Source: Deltaproteobacteria bacterium (GTDB lineage Bacteria > Myxococcota > UBA796 > SXON01). From it: a stretch of DNA of 6,948 bases. Made by a program: the position numbers and the translations under genes. Below are positions 1-6,716 of the stretch, one piece after another. The notes below the pieces were generated by a model. That model was not told where the DNA came from. It saw only the letters and a program-made list of their open reading frames with translations, and searched no databases. Within the stretch, counting starts at the first letter, position 1; every line of letters starts with the position of its first letter. The stretch covers positions 1 through 6,948 of the forward strand of contig CANKNP010000283.1 of the NCBI GenBank assembly GCA_947483545.1. Reading direction: 5' to 3'.

Positions 1-1119
1 GATCTTCCACCCCCCCGCGCCGTCTGACTGCATCGCGAGGCCAGCGGACTCAGGGGTGATCAAGTTGACGGCTTTGACCACTCCGGCCCAGGTGGTGGGC
101 ACCCGCACCGTCGCCATCAGGTCCTGGCCAGAGGGCACGGTGAGGTCCGCCCCGAGCGCGCCGATCTGCGCGCCCCCCACGCTCCAGGCGATGTTCGCGG
201 GCACGCGCGGGCCGGTCGTCGCGTACGTTCGCCGCTCCATCATCGCTTGGTAGATCGCGTGACGGTCAAAGCGCTCCCCCTCCCGAAGGACCACGGCAGT
301 GAGCCCGCCCGCGTAGTCGTGGAGCGCCATCTCCGTATCCATGTCACACACCCCACCTGGCCGGGTGTCATGGGAGTCCGTGCCGGCGATGAACCCCAGG
401 TGCAGACCGAGCCCGCTGGGCTGCATCGCGTAGTGCACGGTGCCCGACCCGGTGGTGCCCTGGCCCGGCGGATCGACAGGGGTGCCCTCCCAGAGGGCGT
501 TGCCATGCTCTGAGTAGACCTCGACGGCTGGCTCCCACGCGGCCTGGTAGCAATCCCAGCGCGTCGGCATGGGGAGGGTGGTCGAGGGGTGATGGGGGAT
601 GAGCAGGACCTCGCCGAACTGGCCGGACAGGCGGGTCATCCAGGTGTTGATGTTGTCGCACGACCGGATCTCGGCGCGGTCGTTGCCGGCGGGCTGGGCG
701 TCGGTCAACGCGAGGGTGCGGAGGGCGTCATCGTCGCCGAAGAAGTACAACGAGCGGTGTCCGAGAGGGCCGCTCTTGGGCACGGTGAACCAGACCTCGG
801 CGCCGGGGATCGTGACGAAGCCGTTCGCCGGGTCGTGGCCGGCGAGTACGATATCTCTCACCTTGGTAAAGTCCGCGGCGGACTGAGTGGAGCGCCCGTT
901 CACGTGGTCAACGACAGCGAGCCAGTCGAGGCCGTTGCCCTTGGCGGTCCGGATCACGTCCTTCGCGGCGCCGCAGCTCCCCTCACAGGTGCCGAGGTCC
1001 GAGGAGCCGGCGTCGAGGGACGCCCCCGTGTGGACGTGCGGGTCGCCAAAGTAGAACCCCTGGCCTTCGAAGGTGTCGGCGGCGAGGGCGGAGGGGAGGA
1101 GGCAGAGAGCAAACAGCAT
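1..1119 (-). CDS. Secreted PHP/DUF3604-type metal-dependent hydrolase (3' end outside window)
   Basis: The frame is open from ATG at 1119 to the left edge, giving 373 residues without a stop. Residues 1-13 (MLFALCLLPSALA) look like a short signal peptide cleaved after ALA, although it lacks the usual basic start; export is therefore likely but not certain. PHP-type metal motifs follow in order: G-D-P-H-V-H-T at 25-31 (HxH), V-V-D-H at 69-72, I-P-H-H-P at 174-178, E-V-Y-S-E-H-G at 200-206, and G-T-D-S-H-D at 246-251. Near residue 300 there is a R-R-T-Y-A-T-T-G-P-R-V segment. This order is that of DUF3604/CehA-like proteins of the PHP superfamily, which bind two or three metals and hydrolyse ester-type bonds; substrates are mostly unknown. 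Cys45 and Cys49 could form a disulfide, which fits export. The start lies 8 bases after the P450 stop with no clear Shine-Dalgarno sequence, so translation is probably coupled. The left edge cuts off the C-terminus. Confidence 0.82.
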   Translation of the reverse strand, partial: MLFALCLLPSALAADTFEGQGFYFGDPHVHTGASLDAGSSDLGTCEGSCGAAKDVIRTAKGNGLDWLAVVDHVNGRSTQSAADFTKVRDIVLAGHDPANGFVTIPGAEVWFTVPKSGPLGHRSLYFFGDDDALRTLALTDAQPAGNDRAEIRSCDNINTWMTRLSGQFGEVLLIPHHPSTTLPMPTRWDCYQAAWEPAVEVYSEHGNALWEGTPVDPPGQGTTGSGTVHYAMQPSGLGLHLGFIAGTDSHDTRPGGVCDMDTEMALHDYAGGLTAVVLREGERFDRHAIYQAMMERRTYATTGPRVPANIAWSVGGAQIGALGADLTVPSGQDLMATVRVPTTWAGVVKAVNLITPESAGLAMQSDGAGGWKI

Positions 1120-1127
1120 CCTGCCGG

Positions 1128-2492
1128 CTATCGCGACCAGTTCAGCTCGGAGGGGCGAACGCCGTCGAAGGCGTCCACGTCAGGCTCAGGCCAGGGAGTG
1201 AGCCGCCAGGTCTGCGTCCGGCCGACCGCCCCAGCGAGGGTCTTCCAGAGGGTCGCCGAGACCCCGCTCGCGGCGCCCGCGCACCCGTAGGCATTGCGCG
1301 CATCCACCGGCGGGCCGAAGGGCTTGACCCGGTCCCGCAAGGCGGGGTTGCGCGCGTACCGGTCGGGGTCGAACACCGAGGCGTCGTCGCCCCACACCGT
1401 GCGGTCCTGCCGGGCGACCGTGGCGATGAGCCCGAGGGTGGTGCCCGCCTTCACCGGCACCGGATCTCCGATGCTCACGGGGATCACCAGATCCACCTTT
1501 GCACGCCGGTAGTAGTGGCGAGGCCTACCGTAGAGCCGCATCGACTCAAGGAAAAAGTCGTGCATGTAAGGGAGCTTGTTGAGCGCGAACACGTCTCCGG
1601 AGAACGCCTCCAACTCCGCGGCCAGCCGACCCCGCACTTGCTTGTCCACGTAAAGGTGGGAGAGGGCTGGGAACAGGGTCGCCCAAGCCCCCGCCGTGCC
1701 GTTGAAGCTCGCGGCAAACATCAGGTGTCCGGCGAGGTCTTTCTCCGGCACCCCGATTCGGTGGGCGGCTTCCACAAATTTCGGGTACGGCGGGCAGGAC
1801 CGGATCGCGTTCAGCGTTTCGCCGGCGTAACGGCGGATCGCCGCCTTGGGACCGTTCTTCGCCCGCGAAAGGCGCCGTGCGACCGCGTTGGCGAGCGCCG
1901 TGTCGGCCTTGAGGCCGAAGCAGCCCTTGAGCCAGGTCTCCGCGTTGGCGCCCGAAGGCCCGGGGTCGATGTCGAACAACCACTCAAAACAGATGCCGAT
2001 CGCGGCGTGGTGCAGCGCGTGTTTGAAGTTGACGGGCGCCTCCCCCGTCGCGTCTCGCAACATCGGCAGGCCGTAGTCGAACACCTTCTGGCACGCAGGG
2101 GCGAACGCCTGCCGCCGGATCTGCATCGCCTCGACCACGATCGCCCGCGCCGGGTCATGGTTTCCGGCGTGGGTCAGCAGCGCGGGGATGACCCCCTCCA
2201 ACATCTCGTGGCGGTTGAAGGAGAGGCCGCCGAACCCCGGGTCGTCGTCGGCGAGGCGGTCGAGCTCTTCGGGGGGCGCGTCAAAGATAAAGTCGAGGCC
2301 CGCCATGTCGGTCACGAACACGCTGCGGATGCCTGGATGGGCCTTGAACACCGCGCTACCTGCCTTTGCCCTGCGCTCTTTGGTGTAGTCGTCGCAGAGC
2401 TTGATGAAGGCGGCGACCTCCAGCGCGGGGCGCAGCGAGAGCGCGCCGAACCAGGTGCCGGGGATGTGATCATTGTCGGGCTCGACGTGCAT
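1128..2492 (-). CDS. Divergent cytochrome P450 resembling the CYP74 clan (fatty-acid hydroperoxide-metabolising type)
   Basis: A 454-residue soluble protein without a membrane anchor. P450 landmarks are present: K-helix E-S-M-R at 316-319, a PERF-like P-D-R-Y at 376-379, and a heme-loop Cys at 404. The loop is not the classical FxxGxRxCxG: it reads P-F-G-P-P-V-D-A-R-N-A-Y-G-C-A-G (391-406), with the extra residues and the N...C-A-G ending seen in plant allene oxide synthases and hydroperoxide lyases. The I-helix reads F-N-G-T-A-G (263-268) followed by L-F-P, where CYP74 enzymes carry a catalytic Asn and G-G, and it lacks the acid-Thr pair of monooxygenases. A-K-V-D-L-V-I at 331-337 also matches the CYP74 pattern. 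By family knowledge such enzymes isomerise or cleave lipid hydroperoxides without O2 or a reductase, and no ferredoxin or reductase gene is seen nearby. ATG 2492 is chosen because it has a well-placed AGGA and sits 7 bases after the patatin stop; an upstream in-frame start would overlap the patatin gene by about 100 bases. P450 fold confidence is high; clan assignment is by eye. Confidence 0.83.
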   Translation of the reverse strand: MHVEPDNDHIPGTWFGALSLRPALEVAAFIKLCDDYTKERRAKAGSAVFKAHPGIRSVFVTDMAGLDFIFDAPPEELDRLADDDPGFGGLSFNRHEMLEGVIPALLTHAGNHDPARAIVVEAMQIRRQAFAPACQKVFDYGLPMLRDATGEAPVNFKHALHHAAIGICFEWLFDIDPGPSGANAETWLKGCFGLKADTALANAVARRLSRAKNGPKAAIRRYAGETLNAIRSCPPYPKFVEAAHRIGVPEKDLAGHLMFAASFNGTAGAWATLFPALSHLYVDKQVRGRLAAELEAFSGDVFALNKLPYMHDFFLESMRLYGRPRHYYRRAKVDLVIPVSIGDPVPVKAGTTLGLIATVARQDRTVWGDDASVFDPDRYARNPALRDRVKPFGPPVDARNAYGCAGAASGVSATLWKTLAGAVGRTQTWRLTPWPEPDVDAFDGVRPSELNWSR

Positions 2493-2497
2493 GGGGA

Positions 2498-2501
2498 TCC
2501 T
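2498..2501 (-). promoter_or_regulatory. Shine-Dalgarno of the P450 gene overlapping the patatin stop
   Basis: On the minus strand AGGA lies 5 bases before the P450 ATG and shares two bases with the TAG stop of the patatin gene. Ribosomes finishing the lipase are thus placed on the P450 start, which indicates translational coupling and decides the P450 start at 2492. Confidence 0.6.
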
Positions 2502-4812
2502 ACGTGGGGGTCGGCAGGTGGGCGCGTGGATCGAGGGTAGGCCAGATGCCACGGGCGATGTGCTCGCCCAGGGATCGGTAGACCTCGAGCTGGGTCTCTT
2601 CAAAGAACTGGTCGGCGGTGCTCTCGTGCGGGAACGACGGGTTTTGCTCGCGGTAGGCGTCGAGCTGCAGCCCTTCGTCGCCAGTCACGGTCGCCTTGAT
2701 GTACACCAGCACCCCGATCTCGCCTGGCGCGTAGTGTACAAGGGCGACGATGTGGTGGGCACGGGACAGCCCCTGCTCGTTCTTCCGCAGATCATCGACC
2801 TGCACCTCGATGTCGATGCCGAGGTCGATCCGGGCGTATCGAATGACGTTCGCGAGGCTCCCCATCCGAAGATCCCGGTCCTCCTCGCCATCGACAGACA
2901 CAATGAACCGGCACCGTCGACGCAGCAGCTCATAAACCCCGAGGTTCTCCAAGTGCCCCCCGTCGGTCACGTTGACGTAGGAGAGATCCGCGTGCAAATC
3001 TCGGAGGGCTTCGCGGGCGAGGTACACAGGACCTGGTCCGATCGCGAACCGCTGACGCGTTCCCCCCCGGTTCAGAAAACGTGGGTTTGGCGCCCAATAG
3101 CCCATCCGAATATTCAAGAGTGTCATCAGGAAGGTCAGCGACCCCGATGTCATCGACCCCATGTTCGGCGCAGCCACGCCGCCAGAGATCGCCATCGCTG
3201 TGCCCAGGCTCAGGTGGGGGTCTACGGCCTCCGCTGCCCGCGTGGGGCACCAACCGGTCGTGTCGGAGCCGATGAAATGTTTGCTGAAAATAAAGAAATC
3301 ACCCTTGCGTCCGCGCAGCCGTGAGTCGGTGCTGCTGTGCAGGTTCAAGGTTCCATTGATCAGGTGGTAAGGCGCGTGGCTCCCCCCTTCGTGGGATCCC
3401 CCGCCCAAATCGGACAGCTTCAGAGCGTCGCCTTTCGCGTTGTCCCCCGTGGCGTCGGTCAGAAACACCCGGGAGAGCCGATCCCGGTAAAATCCGTGCG
3501 GTGAGATCGTGTTCACGTTGAGCCACCGCGCGTTCAACACAAAGCAGACCAACACGAGGATCACCAAGGCGGGCCCGCCCTCTTGGAGGAGCGCGCCGAC
3601 GAGCCGGATCCGCAGGGTGTCACCGCGAGCGCTCACCGTGCCCCAGGTTCGGCCGTCCTCTGCCCCGGGGATGTGTAGCGACCAGAGGTGTGTGGCGACG
3701 CCGCCGACCGCCGCGGAGGTCCCCTCGTGGCGAACCAAGAGCCCCGGGTCCGGCGCAAGATCTCGGCGCTCCAGCTCCAGCAGCAGCGCTTCCGGCGCCT
3801 CCGCTTCAGGTTGACCTACGTGCGGCAGCGCTGCGATCAACGCGCCGGCGTCGTCCAAGCGGACCTGTTCCCCCACCTGGTAAAGGCAGGCGCCGAGGTA
3901 CATCGCGAGCAGCGCCACCGGCCCACACATTCCCAGGAATAGGATGGCGATACGCCAGACGAACGGGCGGGTACGGGGGTTCCTGGCCGCCAACGCGACC
4001 AGGAGCGCCGAGCTCGCACCTCCCGCCACGAACCACCGCCATTGGGCGACGAACCGGTCCGTTGCGCGATCCCAGAACGCGGTCACGAGCCGGTCCGCGT
4101 GCGCCCAACTGTTGGAGACGGCGGCATCCACCAACCACCACAACGGGAACGCCAGGAGCCAACACACGGCGATCGCCAAGCTGCCGGCGACGAAGCGCTC
4201 ATAGCGCTCGCGATGTTCCAGCTGGCGAACCCTCCTGCTCACCAGCGGATGGGCGGCCACAAATGCCAGGAAGAGGGCGATGCCCAGCGTGAACGGCGCG
4301 AAGGTGGGCGTGCCGTCCAGGGGGTACCCGGCGCGCTCCAGGGCGGGCAGCACGATCTCGTAGAACGCGCCGGTGATCAGCACGCCCGCCAACACCAGGG
4401 GCATCCAGGTGGTGATGGTGAGCAGAAAGCCCCGAGCGTAGACGGCGGGCATCATGAAGCCATCGAGGGCACCACCGGGGCGCAAATAATTGCTGCCGTT
4501 TCGGAGGTGCCTGAGCGCCGGCGGCTCGGCCCCCCCTTGGGCCATCCGAAGCGGAAAACTCTCTGGGGACGCGGCGTGCTCTTTTTCCGAGCCGTTCAAC
4601 AAGTTGCTGATGGCGGCCCCCAGATACCCCCCGCCGGAGACCGTAGACAGGTAATCCACGCGCTCCAATAGCCCACGCTCGGCCATCACCTGCACCACAC
4701 CGAGGCAAAACGACGCGGACCGAATTCCTCCCCCAGAGAGCGCCAGTCCCATGAGCCCAAGCTCGGTCGATGGCCGCGTGGCGCCGTGCAGAACGTCGGC
4801 TTCATCCGCCAT
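2500..4812 (-). CDS. Large transmembrane patatin-like phospholipase / lipid acyl hydrolase
   Basis: A 770-residue enzyme expected to cleave acyl esters of membrane lipids with a Ser-Asp dyad. The oxyanion loop S-G-G-G-I-R is at 26-31; the nucleophile is Ser59 in S-T-V-S-G-G-G-Y (56-63); the catalytic Asp is D617 in T-D-G-G-H (616-620), followed by E-N-L-G-V-Y-E-L. Between them are about six hydrophobic spans (roughly 128-155, 171-191, 207-230, 258-276, 284-310, 412-430) and a ~100-residue polar loop (311-410). An even number of spans puts both catalytic halves on the same side, presumably the cytoplasm, with the loop in the periplasm. F-Y-R-D-R at 441-445, a R-L-R-G-R-K-G-D segment and L-G-T-A-M-A-I-S-G-G are further hallmarks of this large bacterial patatin family. 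ATG 4812 has no good Shine-Dalgarno sequence; Met21 is a less likely alternative because it would leave almost nothing before the first strand. First gene of a tight three-gene run. Confidence 0.9.
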   Translation of the reverse strand: MADEADVLHGATRPSTELGLMGLALSGGGIRSASFCLGVVQVMAERGLLERVDYLSTVSGGGYLGAAISNLLNGSEKEHAASPESFPLRMAQGGAEPPALRHLRNGSNYLRPGGALDGFMMPAVYARGFLLTITTWMPLVLAGVLITGAFYEIVLPALERAGYPLDGTPTFAPFTLGIALFLAFVAAHPLVSRRVRQLEHRERYERFVAGSLAIAVCWLLAFPLWWLVDAAVSNSWAHADRLVTAFWDRATDRFVAQWRWFVAGGASSALLVALAARNPRTRPFVWRIAILFLGMCGPVALLAMYLGACLYQVGEQVRLDDAGALIAALPHVGQPEAEAPEALLLELERRDLAPDPGLLVRHEGTSAAVGGVATHLWSLHIPGAEDGRTWGTVSARGDTLRIRLVGALLQEGGPALVILVLVCFVLNARWLNVNTISPHGFYRDRLSRVFLTDATGDNAKGDALKLSDLGGGSHEGGSHAPYHLINGTLNLHSSTDSRLRGRKGDFFIFSKHFIGSDTTGWCPTRAAEAVDPHLSLGTAMAISGGVAAPNMGSMTSGSLTFLMTLLNIRMGYWAPNPRFLNRGGTRQRFAIGPGPVYLAREALRDLHADLSYVNVTDGGHLENLGVYELLRRRCRFIVSVDGEEDRDLRMGSLANVIRYARIDLGIDIEVQVDDLRKNEQGLSRAHHIVALVHYAPGEIGVLVYIKATVTGDEGLQLDAYREQNPSFPHESTADQFFEETQLEVYRSLGEHIARGIWPTLDPRAHLPTPT

Positions 4813-4956
4813 GGAGGCGACGATCGCTCGCCGGTGCCGAATGTCACGGAGCTCCCGGAGAAATACAACGGCGTCAAAACCTCAGGAGTCGGCGGCGGTC
4901 GCCGCGGGCTTCTGGGTCGCCGGCTCGATCATCCGGCGCACCCTACCACAGTCCTC
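4813..4956. other. 144-base intergenic gap upstream of the patatin gene
   Basis: This gap should carry the promoter of the patatin-P450-PHP run if that run is transcribed separately. On the minus strand I see a TTTTGACG near 4873-4880, but no matching -10 box at 16-18 bases. An inverted repeat with 6-bp arms (4918-4923 and 4933-4938) lies just past the upstream gene's stop but has no following T-run, so it is not a standard intrinsic terminator. A 16-codon frame (4882-4932) begins in its loop. No promoter can be named with confidence. Confidence 0.45.
4918..4938 (-). other. Inverted repeat (6-bp arms, 9-base loop) downstream of the PilZ-like gene
   Basis: Arms cgccgg and ccggcg surround ctcgatcat, 19-39 bases beyond the stop at 4957. 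The stem is short and perfect and could stabilise the upstream mRNA's 3' end or weakly attenuate read-through. There is no U-tract after it, so I do not call it a terminator. Confidence 0.4.
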
Positions 4957-6528
4957 TCACCTCGGGAGAAGCTGCCCCTGGTGGGTTGTGTCGAGCCGGA
5001 GCTGAAGCCCGGTCGCATGCTCCGTCACCGTGCGCACCACGGCCTGACACAGCACGCGCTCGCCGTGGGGCGGGCGTAGGGTCACGTAGAAGCGCTGGCC
5101 GACCGTCAGGAGCAAATCCGACGAGAGGGAGAGCGCCGAACGCCGCAAGTGGTCCTTGAAGTCCATTCGGTAGCGAAAGGCCGATGTCCATGTCACTTCC
5201 ATCACATCGGCGAGGATGGTGACGTGGGGGTCTCGAAGGGGCGGGGGAGGGGGGGATGAGGCGCGCGGAGGCAGCGTTGCGCGGGCAGGAGCGGCGGAGC
5301 CGAAACCGAGGGTCGAGTCGGAAGGGGGGGGCGGCGTCGAAGGAGGCGCCGGGGCCGGAGGCGCGCTGAGCCAGGTGTGCGCTGGAGCAGGGGCAGGGGG
5401 CCCGGGGGGTGAAGACGACGCGGGCGTTGGAGGGGGCGATGGCGTGGGGCGCGGCGCGGGGGCGCCGAAGCCGATGCCAGAGCCGGGAGGGGGCAGGGTG
5501 GTGGTGGGCGATCCCAAACCAGCGCCGTGAGGTGGGAAGGTGGCGGACGGTGGGGGGCGCGCAGGGGCGCCGACGGGGCCGGGGCCGCGCGGCGGGAGCG
5601 TCGTGGACGGCGCAGGGGGCGCGGAGAGCGCGGGCGTTGCCGGGGTGGCCGACGCCGTGGGGGGCGACACGAACCTGGGGCCCGCGAGGGGCGGGAGGGT
5701 GGCGTGGGGGGCGGGCTCGGGGGGCGTTGGAGAGATCGATGCGGAAAGGGAGGACACCGGCGGGATCGAGGCCAAGACGGGTGGAACCGAAGCGGAAGCC
5801 GGCACGGGTGACGCAGGTGGGATTGAGGCGGAGGCGGCGGCGGGGACGGTCGCGAGCGGGGGCCTACAGGCGGGTGACGCAGGTGGGATCGAAGCAGAAG
5901 CCGGCGCCGGTGACGCAGGTGGGATCGAGGAGGAGGCGGCGGGCCGAGGTGGGATCTTCCCCCTCGCTGCGCCGGGGGCCAGCCCGGGCCGATCCGACCG
6001 CCAGACCTGGGCGGAGAGGTGCGCGGTGCTCTCATCGTCGAGCGGGTTGGGCCAACGCTTGCGTTGGGAGTTCAACAAGGCTTGGATGCTCTTCTGCCGC
6101 GAACGTCGCGTCTCCTCTTGCCGCGCGACCGCGAACGCCCGCTCCTCCGGGGTGGTGCCGCCCGTGACGCTGTTGTCGGCCCATCCCTCGGGCTTGGTGT
6201 GCCGGCTGTACGTCGCCGCGATGTTGCCAGCGGCGACAGCCGCCTTCCAGGTGTTGAAGACCTCCTGGTCTTCCTTGTCCACCGAGACGATCTGCCCGCG
6301 GATCCGCAGCAGCTTGGACCCATCGCTCTCGACCTTCACCAGCTTGAGTTGCCCGAGCGCGGTGTCGTCCAAGCCCGGCAGCTCCAGACGAAACTCCACC
6401 GTGACCCCTGGCACGACGCGGCAATCGATCACCACGGCGAGCAAATCGCCGTCCATCGACACCGCAGTGCCGAACGCCAACCCATCCGACGATTGGATTG
6501 CAACCATCGCCTTGATCGTTTGAACCAT
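4957..6528 (-). CDS. Two PilZ-like domains joined by a long proline/alanine-rich linker
   Basis: A 523-residue protein with no signal peptide or membrane span. Residues 1-100 form a beta-rich domain with alternating hydrophobic strands (F-R-L-E-L-P, L-L-R-I-R-G-Q-I-V-S-V) like a PilZ barrel; 130-190 is charged and probably helical; 192-432 is Pro/Ala/Ser low complexity with I-P-P-A-S-P repeats; 433-523 is a second beta domain (V-T-W-T-S-A-F-R-Y at its start, G-Q-R-F-Y-V-T-L, then L-C-Q-A-V-V-R-T-V and G-L-Q-L-R-L) also like PilZ. The RxxxR and D/NxSxxG cyclic-di-GMP residues are not recognisable in either, so ligand binding is doubtful. PilZ domains on Pro-rich linkers are common in myxobacterial motility and regulatory proteins; the role here is unknown. 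The start is set at ATG 6528 (GAGG 5 bases upstream). A GTG at 6720 would overlap the ligase stop as GTGA, but the added 64 codons have only about 60% G/C third positions, unlike the genes around it. Confidence 0.72.
   Translation of the reverse strand: MVQTIKAMVAIQSSDGLAFGTAVSMDGDLLAVVIDCRVVPGVTVEFRLELPGLDDTALGQLKLVKVESDGSKLLRIRGQIVSVDKEDQEVFNTWKAAVAAGNIAATYSRHTKPEGWADNSVTGGTTPEERAFAVARQEETRRSRQKSIQALLNSQRKRWPNPLDDESTAHLSAQVWRSDRPGLAPGAARGKIPPRPAASSSIPPASPAPASASIPPASPACRPPLATVPAAASASIPPASPVPASASVPPVLASIPPVSSLSASISPTPPEPAPHATLPPLAGPRFVSPPTASATPATPALSAPPAPSTTLPPRGPGPVGAPARPPPSATFPPHGAGLGSPTTTLPPPGSGIGFGAPAPRPTPSPPPTPASSSPPGPPAPAPAHTWLSAPPAPAPPSTPPPPSDSTLGFGSAAPARATLPPRASSPPPPPLRDPHVTILADVMEVTWTSAFRYRMDFKDHLRRSALSLSSDLLLTVGQRFYVTLRPPHGERVLCQAVVRTVTEHATGLQLRLDTTHQGQLLPR
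5788..5929. repeat. Direct repeats in the proline-rich linker coding sequence
   Basis: Two 40-base copies (5788-5827 and 5890-5929) differ at only four positions, and an additional partial copy of the core gggtgacgcaggtgggat lies at 5872-5889. Offsets are multiples of three, so copy-number change would keep the reading frame. On the protein level they encode the S-I-P-P-A-S-P-A-P-A-S-A type repeats of the linker. Likely produced by local duplication and slippage in GC-rich DNA. Confidence 0.75.
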
Positions 6529-6533
6529 GCGGG

Positions 6534-6537
6534 CCTC
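6534..6537 (-). promoter_or_regulatory. Shine-Dalgarno deciding the PilZ-like gene start
   Basis: GAGG on the minus strand, 5 bases before ATG 6528. It supports this start over the GTG at 6720 that overlaps the ligase stop. Confidence 0.5.
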
Positions 6538-6568
6538 ACGACTCCCGCTACGGTACCAGATCGAAGGT

Positions 6569-6581
6569 CGCTTTGAAAGCG
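6569..6581. promoter_or_regulatory. 13-base palindrome, possible operator
   Basis: cgctttgaaagcg is a perfect inverted repeat with 6-base arms around one central base, 41-53 bases upstream of the PilZ-like gene's ATG. It overlaps the weak -35 candidate TTTCAA, a position suited to a repressor. No regulator gene is in the window and no second copy was noticed, so the call rests on symmetry and position only. Confidence 0.3.
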
Positions 6582-6716
6582 CCGTCCTTGAAATATGTAC
6601 GAAACACTGTCGCGCGGAAGAGTTTCCTGTCGCCGCGTGCCAGAACTTGCGCAAATCCCCAAGAAGTCTCCGTCCCGCCCCTTTTCTGACACTGGGCGCC
6701 GCGAGACCTTCGGGGG

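Larger units (their letters stand above)
6529..6716. promoter_or_regulatory. 188-base intergenic gap upstream of the PilZ-like gene, probable promoter region
   Basis: The gap is richer in A/T than its surroundings and the frame through it has non-coding-like third positions, so I read it as regulatory. On the minus strand a weak -35/-10 pair (TTTCAA, 17 bases, TACCGT) lies just upstream of the Shine-Dalgarno sequence, and A/T-rich TACATATTTC near 6590-6600 is another possible -10 area. A TGGCAC near 6642 lacks the -12 GC of a sigma-54 promoter. The exact promoter is not decided. Confidence 0.4.

Noticed and set aside
589..1290. Plus-strand open frame of 233 codons
   Set aside because: Antisense to the PHP hydrolase, which has clear family motifs in the opposite frame.
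1515..2540. Long open frame (341 codons) on the plus strand
   Set aside because: It is antisense to the P450 gene, rich in Arg/Gly/Val with no recognisable motif, and is the usual shadow of a GC-rich gene with strong third-position bias.
2493..2603. 37-codon N-terminal extension of the P450 gene
   Set aside because: It lies inside the end of the patatin gene in another frame and has Ser/Pro/Arg-rich sequence without P450 character; ATG 2492 has a proper ribosome site.
4918..4938. Intrinsic terminator after the PilZ-like gene
   Set aside because: The stem is only 6 bp and no T-run follows; a TTTT near 4877 is too far away.
5750..5950. CRISPR-like array
   Set aside because: The repeats are unevenly spaced, in frame within a coding region and encode the Pro-rich linker; the spacers are related sequences too.
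5540..6523. Plus-strand frame of 327 codons with Gly/Ala-rich repeats
   Set aside because: It mirrors the Pro-rich linker of the minus-strand PilZ-like gene; its repeats are the complement of the linker repeats.
6636..6650. Sigma-54 promoter suggested by TGGCAC on the minus strand
   Set aside because: The required GC of the -12 element is absent at the right distance.
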